A DNA stretch of 64,000 bases, from the NCBI GenBank assembly GCA_013433145.1, contig CM024179.1, forward strand, positions 3,272,501 to 3,336,500, in the 5' to 3' direction. This document shows, one piece after another, positions 45,737 through 58,552 of the stretch. How positions within the stretch are numbered: the stretch's first letter is position 1; each line of letters opens with the position of its first letter. The notes beneath the pieces were generated by a model. The model worked only from the letters and a program-made list of their open reading frames with translations, ran no database searches and had not been told where the DNA came from. A program made the position numbers and the translations under genes. The stretch is from Ascaris suum. Its lineage: Eukaryota; Nematoda; Chromadorea; Rhabditida; Ascarididae.

Positions 45737-48700
45737 ATGGCATGGATAGCGTCAAGGTCGACAGGTTTAGTTTCTTCTTTATCGCGACGACTATTTATTG
45801 GTGGTGAACGATTGATCCCAGATTTGATGAATGCAGCGGCGATCAGAAATTCTCAGACAAAGGCGTCCACGAATGAAGTGTCTAGATCGGTAGCTCTCCT
45901 CCGATTCCTGAAGGTGGTCATTTGAATATTATCACTGATATATTTATTCTTTCGGAAATTAACTAAGTGGATTTCACCGGTGGAAATGTTACTATGCTTC
46001 AAGCTGATTGCAGAAACAAAGTGGTATATCCTCTGATTATTTCGTCCGGTGATACTGACATTTTAATTAATGGTCGCTTCGGTAGGATTGTTTCGTGTAC
46101 CTAAGCAACTATTCATCTGATTGCTGTTATCGTGTCGCCAACCGTTTACCCCTTATGTGTTTTAATCTTCCGCCAGCCACACTGTCAAACCTCTTCATCT
46201 TCGCTTATCCTCCTCGAAGGGCACTGCAGGCGGCAGCATTTGCCCCAAGGTTTCTTTTCACGCCCTACATGAAGGGCCGGCTGTTAACTTCAAAAGTGAT
46301 AAACAAAATGGTTACAACCATCGAATGCTTGAAGTGGGTCAACCTTTCGCCCATACTGTTACGTAGTTCCCTCGCATCGAGAGTTATTAAAAACAAACGT
46401 TCACGAGTATACGGTGTTGTCTGAAAAAAAAGTATCAGCAAAAAATTACATTTGGTGACGTAGTTTGGTAACGTAACTAGGAAGAGGCCTAGACGCATAT
46501 GCAATAGGTCGAAACTGGGGAGAGGACTGAATTTGACCAATGACCACCTGTGGTTTGATGTATTGGCTTTGATCCAAGGCGAATAAAAAGAGATGCCTCA
46601 CGACATCCTGTCGCCGCATGGTCACGGATGAGGCCGGGTCCCGATTAAGGTCGCAATTGGAACTGGTTTTACATGGACTCGAATAAAAGTAACGCAAAGG
46701 ACAGTTCTGTCGATATTGGTATTAATGGTGAAGTAGAAGGTCATTGTCGGTATATGACCTTTATTATCACTTCTTCGCAATACCATCAGCCTCCTTCTTC
46801 TTGCTTCCAGATTATTTTTTAATGCCCATCTTTGACGTTCTCTAATACACACTCACTAATTTCTTCTAATCGGAATTTTTAGCAATTATGTAATATTTAT
46901 AATCCCTCATTTTCTGTTCCTATGCTTGTGAATAATTAAAGTTTGATTTTAAGCGAAAGATTCGTCTTCGCGGTCCGATGCCGGTTGCCGATTATATGCG
47001 GACAGTGGTTTCATCGTCTTCTGTCGGCTATTACTCTCAGTTCTCGAGAAATGAAAACTGTGATATTTTCGGTGAGAAAGGTGACTTCATCACGGCTCCC
47101 GAATTGAGTCAAATGTTTGGCGAAATGATCGGCGTATGGTGTTATTATGAACTCGCGAACACAGGTACATTATTTCTATATTAGTTGATTTTCACGTTAC
47201 AACTGATATTTATTTAATATAACGATGCTCATACCTGGAAGACTGTCACAGCGGAAACACATAGTTGCTTATAGTTTAGTATAAAAGATATTATCTTGGC
47301 TTTGAAAATATAATAGCATAAATTAGAGAAAGCATCGTCTTTCTCTGTCTTACACATGTGTAAGAGTGAAGTTTGCAATGGGGATCGCTCCATCTCTTCC
47401 GGTGTGCACTTTCCATTTGCATGCGCTAATGCTGTATGAAAAATATTTGCACTGATGGAGGAGGGAAGAGGAGGGAGAGGCAGAAAGGATGAAATGATGT
47501 GAAGCTTTTATTATATCCCAAAAAATCAAAATATGGAGGTAAACGAGGAAAAGGGAAGGGCACAGAATGGATGAAGAGTTTGTAAGAGGCAGCATGTCGA
47601 TAGACTGTCAGTGCTCATTCCCCAATTTGAGAAATGGAAGTAATTCAGTAGTAACATTAAAGAGTTTCTCGAATACATCACAGTTCTGGGTTTCGATTAC
47701 TGAGTGAATATATTTCAGGTCACAAGGGTCATTGGCAGTTGGTTGAAAGTGGTCCTGGAACTGGTCAACTTATGAAGGATATTGTTGGCGTCATGGAGCG
47801 TTTCGAGGTTTTCTGTTTGCTTCTCTTTTATTCTGAATATTTTATATTTGCTATGGAAGGAAGGGATGGATTATGGGTCCTGATAGAAAATAACAATCCG
47901 AGGTAGTGGATGTTAATCCGAGTGGTTGAAATAGCAGGCTGGAACCGTCGATCAGATCGAAGGTATTTTGAATTGAGACTCAGTCAGGCAGAATTAAAAA
48001 GTGAACTCCTTATGTCTGCTTGATATTCGCATCATTCATAACCCTGTTTTAATTCGATATAGTCAAAAGCTAAACAAAAATCATCAGCGATGTTTTTATA
48101 ATGAAACCTAATGTAAGTTCTTACGCTTTCTTTTTTATCACTTGCAACTATCAGTGCTTTCCGATGGAACGAAGGTCTTTATCGTCTCCAAGATCATTGA
48201 CGTATCGCATCGCCGATTTTATATTTTTATGCAGAAAGTAAATTCATTGCACTTGATAAATGCCCTTTAAGGAAAACCTTTAGTTCTGCGTTTGATAGCT
48301 GTGTAGCTTTTTAAGAGACGATTAAGTTTTGGTAACTGTTATTGACAGAGCCCAACTCCGCCTGCCACTGCAAATAGCTTTCTACTTCGTTAAAAAATTC
48401 GCAGGGGCGGGATTTCATGTTCACGCAGCCCTCAGTTTTGAAATCTGGACAAAATTCAACCAGAATTTGGCGCATTTAAGTACCACTTTGGTATTAAACC
48501 ATGTCACCAGCTGAAGGAAGTTAAAGGATTCAGATGCATTTAAGGAAGATAAAATGTCTATTCATTTGATCGAAACGTCCGATCCATTGATATTGGAACA
48601 AGAGAAAACCCTTTGTTCGAGACCTTCACAATTCATTGAAAACAACGCACATGTTCGTTACAACACAACGAAAGGCGGTATACCTATCTATTGGTACCGA

Positions 48701-51700
48701 TCGTTAAGTGAAGTGCCGGAAAAGGTGAGTTGTTAATTTTTTAATTACCATAGAAGCTCACGTAAGACTCCACGTCGTCGCTGTTTTAATGTGCATGGGG
48801 AAGAAGTAGTCGTATGAATTTGTTGGAGGTCTAATCTTCCTAGGTGCGATGAGGGAGTCTTCTCGTGGTTAGATGAGCGGTGGGGGGGGGGGGGGGGAAG
48901 GGGGAAGGAGAAGCATCCTACTTTTTCTCATTCTTCTTTGAGGTGGTCCTCCTATATATGGTTATCATTTCTTCGCAGTGCGTAAAAGGGAATGGTAAGT
49001 GACCACAGTCCAATTCTTTATGTTTGACTGAACACATAGCAATCTGTACTACCCGTTATATATATAAAGTACATCTGATGGGTGGTCAAAGTTGTTGTCT
49101 GTGGGCATACAGTCCTTTTTTTTAAACCTCAGCATTTCTTTTAAATGAGTGCATATGCAATGATTATAGTAATCCAACAATGCTTGTTTTGCTTGAATTT
49201 TTTTATTACTCCCCTACTATTGCTAATGTAGTTTCGCTGTTGCAGTTTTCAGTATTTATTGCGAATGAATTTTTGGATGCATTACCTGTACATCAATTCA
49301 AAAAGGACGAGACCGGTAATTGGCATGAAATTTATGTGGCTATGAATGATAACGAGGATTTATGTTTTATGCTATCACGCATGGAAACTCTTTTTACTGT
49401 GTTAGTTATATATTTATATTTGCATTTATTGTAAAATGAATTGTTTATGATAGTATACTTTATCTGTAATTATCAGATTGATAACTGATAAGAAGACTGC
49501 ATCAAATATGGTGGAAAATTTGTTTGATTGAAATTTGATTTATAGCGTATGCGCTTGTGTTTAAACGTCTTCCTGTCTTCCCTATTCGTCACCCCTTACA
49601 TCCCTTCTCGCTCCTCCACCCTCTGCTCTTTATCGTATTAGGTCGACGTAAATGACCTGGATCTCATCACTTGAGTCGAATTTAGTGAGTGAGAAAGGAA
49701 GACAAAGCAGTGCTTGTGTTATTGACAAATCTGAAGTATTTGAAAAACAATTTTTTAGTTTTGCATTTTCGATATAGTTGAGGTGGCATTCGAATGCACA
49801 ATGAGCTTGGTTTTCTTGTTCGATCCAGCTTGTGCTCACTCATAGAAGAAGGAAAAAAGGAATTAACACTGAGAGGAATTTTTCGTTCTCACTATGGATA
49901 TCTAATCACCACCCAGATATAGTCACACCGATTATCGAACCGCATTTCGATGTATTTCGGCGTTCTCGTCTTGCAGACGTAAACATGCCCCATATTTTAA
50001 GTGTTAGGAGCCATATACGAGAGTTGTTGAGCCGTAATTACGAAAGTCTTCTGAGTGTGGGAAACTGTCGACGAGAGAAATGATTAAGGAGACCTGTTCT
50101 GAAATGTTCTTTTGAAGAAAATGCCTTTTTTAAATATTGTATTGAATGAAAGTGACAGCTAAAAATTCAGGCTTCCATAAATCAAGTATCATTTCAGGTT
50201 GGTTTGTTTCAGGGCTGTTCTGATTTAGGGTAAAAAAGCTTGGAGATGATAGTTATTAATGAGTATATTGCAGATGCGTGATTTTTTTTTCTTTGCCTTT
50301 CGCATTCGACAGGTATTCTAAGTACTCGTATATCCTATTCTAAGCACTCGTATATCCTATTCTAAGTAATTGTACATCCTATTTGTGTGCTTTGTTGGAT
50401 TGTAAGTTGTATATATTCGAATATATCATACCGTTTAAGTTGATTTGGTTTAAAGGGGTTTATGGTATGACAGAATGTCGAAATGAGATTTTGCCACAGT
50501 GGTACTAACAGTCGTTTTATATGAATGGTGTACTGTTTTTTTTTTTTTTTTTTGCAAAGCATCGAAATATTTCAACTACTATTTCAGGGCGTAACACGGC
50601 AAGGTGAGAATAGAATTTAATATGTGATGATACGATCCAAAGTAAATAATGTATCACGGATTATTGCCTTACATATAATTACAGCTATATTTTCCTCGAA
50701 GCAAAATGATCTTTTCAGTTCCTTTTTTCTCATGGGAATTGATTTACCGCCGTTCCGATTTAATGAGAGATTCATGACCTAAAAAAGAACGATTTTTAGT
50801 GGTTTAATGCCTGAATCCATTCGTAACGAAACTGATCGAACCGAATGGGAAGTTTCGCCAGATGCGGGTACCTATGTCAATGAAGTATGGTTTGTAATTG
50901 TTGTTTTTTCTTTGTTGTTAAATAGTAATTGTTGCAGTTTTGGTGATTAATGATTAGGTATAGGTGTGATCAGACTCATTACATGCCCGATGGTAATTGA
51001 ATGCCGAGGGATGGTGTTGGGGAGCAAGGATTTTGAAGAAAAAAACATCTTTAAAGGATTGGAGGCTTTCGTTTTATTGCTACCGCTTGGATGATCTATG
51101 CGCGCTCGATGAAGTATTGAAACGAATGGACTGGGGTATCATAGATTTATTGATGCGTTTTACGTGATGGTGCTTGATGGTCGTTGATTTATTGCATAAT
51201 GGACGATTGTATAGTTAAAGGTTTTTTGTTTGGTTTTCCTTCACCGCCAAGAGTTGGGCGTATGAAGAGGGATATAGTAATCGTTGTTGGAGGAGGGTGA
51301 AAGAGAGAATCTGTCATCAGGAGGGCGGCGGGAGTGAGCCGGTATTTTCTAAACATATCAATTTTTTTCGCTTTGCCATTTCCAGTTTTAGTTGTTTGCA
51401 TATGATGTTTCGTTGTTTAAACTCTTTTTTTTTGGTTATAGAGGAGATCTTATAAGATGATTTTAGGTAGCAGAAAGGGTAATACAGTTCGGTGGATTTG
51501 GATTGATGATTGATTATGGCCATGATGGATCACGTAAAGATCTTTCATTAAGAGCTTATCGGAGGCATCAACTTGTTAATCCACTGGAGAATCCGGGTGA
51601 ACATGATATTACAGCCGATGTGAATTTCGGATATTTAAAGAGTCTTATCGAAGATAGAGCTCTAATTTTTGGACCCATTGATCAGAGGTTAGTGATAATA

Positions 51701-53828
51701 TTCGCATTGATTTACGAGCTTTTCGTCTCTATAATTTGGTTATTCGTTTCAGCTATTAATGAGAGAAATTGCTTGCAAGATGGGAAAAATTGTGAAAAGA
51801 TTATCTTTTGCTTTGTTTATTTATTTTTTCAGCATTATCTCAATTTTTGAATCGTTGTTTATTTTAATGTAACTCCATAAATGGATTATTAATGCGAATT
51901 TTAGTTCTATTTCTCGGTGTTGTTATGTTCGGAAAAGATATTCAAAAAAATTGGCTTCTATATATTCAGAAATTGAGTTGTTTGGGAAAACAGGTATGAA
52001 AATTTATGAGAAAGAATCAGAAATAACATTTATGCTATGCCTCGTAATGTTTTGTAGTGTTCTTATTGCAGCTTAAAATCACCACTAGGGGACAGATGTC
52101 GAAGAAACCTCTTCTTTTCGCGAATTTAGATTTTTGTGAAAATTGGCATGGCTAAAGACTATCGTAACAGATTTAGTGAGTTACTTGTGATATAATTCAT
52201 CGATATACCTTAGAGTACCGATATTTTATGAAGTTGGCACTCGGATAAATAGAACAATAAACAGGTGGGTCACTCTCCCCTTGCATCTTCAGTATGGGTT
52301 TTTGGCAGGACAACTGGGAATTTTCGTAGGAGGGGAAGGGTTGCTAGTCTTATATTGGTCAAGACGGCTAACTCAAAGGTTCTTCACAAGCACGCAGCAG
52401 CGTGCTTAGAGATGCCAGCTCTGGCAGAATTCAGATATGTCGAGTCCATCTTGAAAGAAAAATAAATTACGAACTATTTACTTTGGGGGTTTTTTTAGCT
52501 CTGTGTTGTTGGTCTATGAAGATTTAAAAAGTTTCTTTTTTCTTCGATGATAAAAAGCGGACATTCGCAAATTTTCATGTAAAATTTCGCCTCGTGGTGT
52601 TCATTTAATGAATAATTGTAGCGTTAAAGTGTGGCAAACTTAGCTTACTGGAGGCATCAGTTAATTATATATTTTAAAGGAAGGTACAGTAAATTGTAAA
52701 GCGGAATGTCCATCACCTCGTCAAAGTTTGAAGTTTGATGGCTTATGTCTGTGGCGAGTCACAACGAAAACCGTTGTGACATTTTCCTTTCCGGTCGTTT
52801 GTTTGCAGCTGTTGCCTTCTGTTGATTGACCGAGCAGGGTACTTCTAACGTCATTTTTCTCACGGTCACTTAGTGTTGGATTTGCCGAAGGTGCAGAACA
52901 TAAGGGAGAGAGACGAACACTTTGAACGATTCTCACCTCTATATCTCCCTGTTCCCTGAACACCTCTTCCCTGTTCCCCTTCCTTCGTCTCCCAGCGATA
53001 TCTAAGCCTTGAGAGGTTCGGGTGCCTTCGAACTGGAGGAGCTCCCGAACTTGGGAGCTCCTTCCTCGAGCGCAGAATATTAAGGGATCGACATTAATGT
53101 TGGTATTCGAAATCTTGAGCCTCCAAGGACTCTGAACGAAATTTTTGGGGTTGACACCACAACCGTTTCTTTTCCAGTGCTATAATGTAATAATGCGTGA
53201 GAAGCATTTACGACCTACACAGTTGGACGCAAAGGATTTTTTTCTATGGTAATTGCTCATCGTTGTACGGCTATCGCAACTTCATACGCATCAGCCTCCT
53301 CCCATCGTCCTATTTCTATCTCTCATCTTCCGCCGAGATTGGGTGATCCGCCTGGAAACTTGGAAAAAAAATCACAGAAGGAAAAGTTTAGTTATCTGAA
53401 GGAGTAGTGGTGAGTGAAAACTTGAGGCATCGGAAGTGGTAATTCCGCGTGGAAGTTTGTCAGGAGTTAGGGTGAGGACAGGGTACTTGCCGATGTATGA
53501 CAGAGTCCATCATAATCTAACCATATATGCGTTATAAGGAAACGAGTGAAGATCGCCATGCTTGAATTTCAGGGAATTTCTTGCCCAAATGGGTATCGGT
53601 GTTCGATTACGACGTCTCGTTGAGAAATGTTCGAAGAGAGAAGACCAAGTGAACTTAATCAAATCGTATAACATGCTAATGTCTGAAGAAGGCATGGGGA
53701 CACGTTTCAAGGTGATGAGCGTTTTTCCTAAAACGCTTAAAGGAATACTCGATAAAAGAGGAAGTCCAGCCGGTTTCGGTACGAAGCAACCATCGAAGAA
53801 TGAGGAAGATGCCGCAAGCAAGAGCTGA
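45737..53828 (+). CDS. NDUFAF7: NDUFAF7-type protein arginine methyltransferase (complex I assembly factor), eight exons, 457 aa
   Basis: Exons: 45737-45913, 46954-47164, 47719-47807, 48545-48724, 49246-49400, 50800-50884, 51467-51687 and 53573-53828 (stop TGA). Phases agree at every join, and the human protein is a similar 441 aa. The N-terminus is rich in Arg/Ser and poor in acids (MAWIASRSTGLVSSLSRRLF), as a mitochondrial presequence should be. Family landmarks follow: RGPMPVADYM, GYYSQF, GEKGDFITAPELSQMFGE, the SAM-binding motif VESGPGTGQL, IPIYWYRSL, IANEFLDALPVHQF, VSPDAG, LMIDYGHDGSR, HDITADVNFGYL and FLAQMGIGVRL. In mammals NDUFAF7 dimethylates an arginine of NDUFS2 in the matrix during early complex I assembly. 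The start is well supported: an AG (cttatag) abuts the ATG, consistent with a trans-splice or intron acceptor. A possible poly(A) signal AATAAA lies at 54064. Confidence 0.96.
46446..46530 (-). mobile_element. Possible short relic of an LTR-retrotransposon RNase H region
   Basis: In NDUFAF7 intron 1 the minus strand reads QFRPIAYASRPL, which resembles the PIAYASRxL motif at the end of the Gypsy-type RNase H core. The match is only about a dozen residues and the flanking frame is not convincing, so chance similarity is possible. Confidence 0.2.
48882..48897. repeat. Poly(G) tract, 16 G, in NDUFAF7 intron 4
   Basis: An uninterrupted run of 16 G followed by a purine-rich stretch. Confidence 0.95.
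50315..50380. repeat. Tandem repeat, three 22-bp units
   Basis: The units start at 50315, 50337 and 50359. Each resembles attctaagtactcgtatatc followed by ct; unit 2 differs at one base and unit 3 at a few. It lies in NDUFAF7 intron 5 with no visible function. Confidence 0.85.
53037..53062. repeat. Perfect short hairpin in NDUFAF7 intron 7
   Basis: Arms GGAGCTCCC (53038-53046) and GGGAGCTCC (53053-53061) are exact reverse complements around a 6-nt loop, extended by one A-T pair. It is strongly foldable as RNA or DNA, but no function can be assigned. Confidence 0.6.
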
Positions 53829-56712
53829 GATTTCTGCAGTAAGATTTTCCTCAATGATTCGTATCGACTTTGAGGTTCTAGGGTTACAGTGGAATTTTCA
53901 TTCCAGAACCCTGGGACTGTGGTTTTTTAGAGCTTTCTAGAACTTCTTTTTTTCGTGATGATATTTTGCAACTGGACATAGGAGAAAAATAGGAGCACTA
54001 TGAATCGTAAAGTGCTAACGTGTTACTACCAGTAGAGGTTTATTGGTACCTGTCATATACTGCAATAAAAAGCTTGTATTTAAAATACAAGCAGGAGGTC
54101 ATGTACACATCCAACAATAGGAAAGAATTTATCATATTGCATAAACGACAATTTGTATTTTTACGAATTTTTCCACATTTTCTAGTGTCAGGGCTCTTAT
54201 TTTTAAAAATTACATTTCCATTGGAGCCTTACTGCACAGAGAGTCGGAACATTCGCCTGCTGTGGGCGCTTTAAGTAGGTTATATAGGTATTAGAGAGGA
54301 GCAGAGGCACTAGGTAGATTGAGGTGTATCTAGCGTTTTGCCTTATGCTCCGTTTTTTAAAATATGTTTGTAGTGAAACTTCTCAGTTTGGTCAGCAAAT
54401 TACGTTTTTGAGAAAATAACATTGGGCGATAAGGGTTTGACAGATGGCGAGTCAGTGTGTCTTGTACTAGTCAAAAGTTGTTGTCTTTCATATATGTGTA
54501 TATCTGCATGAATAAAGTATTCGTGTTTATGTGTATGTATGCATATGCATGTTTTTTAACAGTTAAAGATGCGAATGAATATAAGCTCGCACTTGGCTAA
54601 TTTATTATGAAATTCCTTGGCCATTTTTCGAGGCCTGCGTCAGATTTGAGGCCGTTGATCGTAGACGCATACTTTTGAGTCATTTATGCTCACTATTGGT
54701 ATCCTTTTAGCGATGTTCACGATTGATGCAATAAAATAATGCATTTTATTCTGAGTATCTCTTCAATTACATAATTCGATGAACTAAGTTGTAAAAAATA
54801 TTGGCACCAGCTGTCGGCCAGTTTCTCCATTTGCTTGTTGTAGCTGCCGCTAACATTGCAATTTTTTTCTTCTACAATCCGTTTACTTTCACACAGACGG
54901 TGGCGAGAGTATGGTGTTACTCTGTCTCTTGAAATCGATGTCGCGCGGTTTTGCTAATTTTGAAAAACGGTAGCAGTAGTCGATATACGATTATCTGAAG
55001 CTATCACTTATATTCGTCCATGAGAAGTTGATTTATTATTGATGTTGACTCGGCGAAAAATTGTCTCCATTCCAAAAGTTTGTGCATAATGTGCGATTTT
55101 CATTATAGTCTTATGATTCCTGGATTCTTCGCTAAGTCCTTAAATAAGTACTAAAAAGGAATGCATATATATTATTCGAGTAGGTGACTGATCGTCTAAG
55201 TGTAATTTGATCGGATCGTTCGGTATTCCCTGATCAGCTATGATAGGTGACTTCTTTTCAAGCAAGCAGTAAATAGAGCACCCATGAGCGGATTTATCTA
55301 AGGCATTAAAAACGTTGAGAAGCTTTAGAAGTGTTACGAAGCTAATTTTCTTCTTCGTGCCTATTTTCCAATCTTTTAAGTTCGAAAGTCATATTGTTTT
55401 TTTGCTAATTTCTTTCAATATCTATATTTACTTTGTGCGAATGGGAATGCGCATATTCGAGTATGAATGTGATTTCTGTGCTAAAAAAAATTTTTTTTTC
55501 TTGATAATCATATGTTGCAAACAATTTGGCATCGAAGAAGTTACATAACATGTTGACGGGCTTGCTTTGCATTAAGGTGGATTTGAACGTCCGCTATAAG
55601 AGTATTAATCTGTGAAGTTGTTAGATCATGATGTTGATCTGTTTAACAATAGAGTCGCGCGGGATGTTATGGCTCAAAGGGAAACTGTTTGCAGTATGTT
55701 TGCAAGTGACAACTTACGACGGAAATGAAAATCTGACCAACTGCAGACTGTCTCGTTGAATTTTTGAACTCATTTAATGCGAATTGTCTCGTTGAGAAAC
55801 GACAAACTAAAATCTTTCATAGAAGATGGTGATGCAATAGTTGTTGTTATGCTCCTCTTTGAAAAGTCCAAGTTTTTTTTTCACAACAGTGTATCTTTTA
55901 AAAGAGTTTCCTTCTTGTCCTATGTATCTTTTATTTAGTCGTGTATTTATTTGGTGTACTTGTGACGGATTAAGTCTGGAGCCATAACCGTGGAAGTTTA
56001 ACCTCGACAGGGACGACCGGAAGTGTGCTCTTCAGGCCTTTTCACTAGCCTTAGGCCGTTTCCTTCCCATGTTCCCATGGGTATAGTTGGGCGATTTCTG
56101 TAAAGCAATCGAAATAAATGTTGGGACATTGATGATTATAGTACAGAATTGGATAACACTGTTCGATGGGAAACTTTATTCAGTAATAAAATGGCCGAAC
56201 AATATAACAAAGTAGAGGATATAAAAAATGGCCAAAGGACCTGAAATATTCATGCAAGAATCGGAAGTTCAGGTGAAACAAAATGCGAGGAAAATAACGT
56301 TCCCTGGTTCTGTAACTTCTGGCTGAGGAAGAAAGACATTCAAGTTGTGATTACTTCATGCTTTCATCATGATATAATTACTTTGGGCACAAAAGTCGCG
56401 ATACTTTTGTGGCCAAAATAATCAACGACACAAAGTTGCAAGTGAAACTACTTGAGAATAGAATGAGCTGGGCAAAGAAATGAAATGAAAAATAACCTGA
56501 GAACAGAGAGATATAAATAAGTAAATGAGGCGAGAAATGCTTGTAGCTATCAATAGTCAAAAAAATGGACGAGAAAAAAATGTACGTCTTTGCGATCAGG
56601 TCACTGCCTGTGTCGCACAGAAAGACAGTGGTAGGTAGGACAAGTCAATTTGTTGTAGTAATATATGATAGAAGTTATTTATAGATGCAATCATCTTGTT
56701 GGAGTAGAATAT
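53829..56712. other. Tail-to-tail spacer between NDUFAF7 and the B12-domain-like gene
   Basis: Holds the NDUFAF7 3' UTR and poly(A) signal. Otherwise AT-rich with no supported gene. No canonical AATAAA was noticed close after the minus-strand gene's stop. Confidence 0.4.
54064..54069 (+). terminator. Candidate NDUFAF7 poly(A) signal, AATAAA
   Basis: A canonical AATAAA lies about 236 nt after the NDUFAF7 stop codon, a reasonable 3' UTR length. Confidence 0.5.
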
Positions 56713-58517
56713 TCACGCCGAACAAGTCGTACTGTCATCCGAAGGAAGTAACGCCTCAAGCTCGTTGAGTGCCTTAAATTAAACATCATTAAGCAGCAAA
56801 CACTATGATATACCTTTGAAATATTGAATTTGTATAATTTCCTTCCGGTGTTGAGGTTTTAATTTCTTGCGAAATGTTGCATGGCTGAAAATAAGAGTGA
56901 TAAGAGAGAAATAAGAATATATCGCTGATTTCAGTCAAACTTTTCGATCAATATGTTTTTGAAAAAAGAGACGGAATTTAGACGCCTAAGAGCGTGATGA
57001 TAATCTCGTTCATGCTTGGTCAATAGGAAGCATGATTGTTTCTTAATGTTTGCGGGAAACAATCGAATTTCTTTTTTTTTCTATGAGCATTGCATACACT
57101 GAGGATCGATGTAAGGTATGTTGGGCGCAGTAGCATTTTTTGCAATTTGAAAATCAACTTGGTTGGAAAATATGCGCAGTTAGTGGCTCCAGATTTTATA
57201 ACACCTATATATATTGAAATATTCGTGAACAGTGTTATCAAAATATACCTGTAGTGCACAATCGGGGATATCACGTTCATGAGTGAAGATAGCGGAAACG
57301 CCAGCCGCATAAAGAGCCTCGTGATGTTCCTTTGGTATTGCACCACTGGCAATTACCAAGATATCTCTGCAAATAAATTGAAATGTTTACCTCATCGTGG
57401 ACGTTCGTTCTGTTGAATATATGAAATAATCACAATAAATTGAGTAAACAAAAACTGCATGAAAATTTAGTAATATTAACGACACAAAACTGAAATACTG
57501 CGGGCAGATTGCATATAATTATGAAAACAAGTGGAAAACTGCGCCGTGGGCGGCACAATATGTGTCTTTAAGTCGCGCTTAACGTATCGATCATTCGCAA
57601 AAGTTACTAATGAAGTAATAAAAGTGGCAAAATTACTTCTTCGTCTGGCATCTATTCCAAAACTTCTGGAAATCTTCCGAGGCAGGAGTGGTGAAAAATG
57701 CATTTGATTTTTAAGAGTCGATGATTTCTCTTGCATATGCTGGATCAGTTCGGGACTCGATGATGAAGGGCTGTTCAGTCTAGGGAGTAGATTAAATTGT
57801 CAATTTGCATTATCATCGCTTTGGTTGGTGCTGGATTGTGCCTATCTGACGGATTGGTAATACACGTACAACTAAATACAGGAGGCAGACATGACCGTCG
57901 TGTGGCCGCTTTGCAAGAATTTGGTTTAACGATGCCAGATCACGTGGAAGGGATCAATGACCGAAGTGATGGCAATCGATAAAATATGAAAATTTCATTT
58001 AGAGGACATACGGTCTGCCGAGCCGTTCCAATTCTCTACGAAGTGCAAGTACCGATGCAAGACTTTCGGTGGCCACATTGCAGGCACCGACAACATGTAC
58101 ATCAGCATTCACACTCTGCCGAGCAGTTTCTTCGGGACTTAGATGCTGTGGACCCAAATCGACATCGAATCCTGCAATCTCAAATCAACATATATCGGCA
58201 ATTTCACCTCTTCATAAAAAAAAAAAGAAATTCCACGAAATATTAGCCGTTACAGAATTAGCAAAAAGTATATTTGATTTTCCTGCTACAATAAAGCTTG
58301 ACCATGGCAAGAGTCGTATTTTTGTTGTGCTGAAGTCAACCCACTTCATAATTAATGAACAGTTTAGTGGATCGTCTGAAGGAGTTCCTTTCACTTTGAA
58401 ATAGCGACAGTTAATTTTATGAGAACCAAGGAACACGTTCGAAACTTTATTCATATTCCAAGTTCATTGTGCAACGATGTGGATGCCTGTTAGTTTACTT
58501 GAAGAGACTTGTACCTG

Positions 58518-58552
<35 letters not shown>

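Noticed and set aside
57797..58404. Plus-strand open frames opposite the B12-domain-like exons
   Set aside because: They are antisense to exons whose minus-strand translation matches a known domain.
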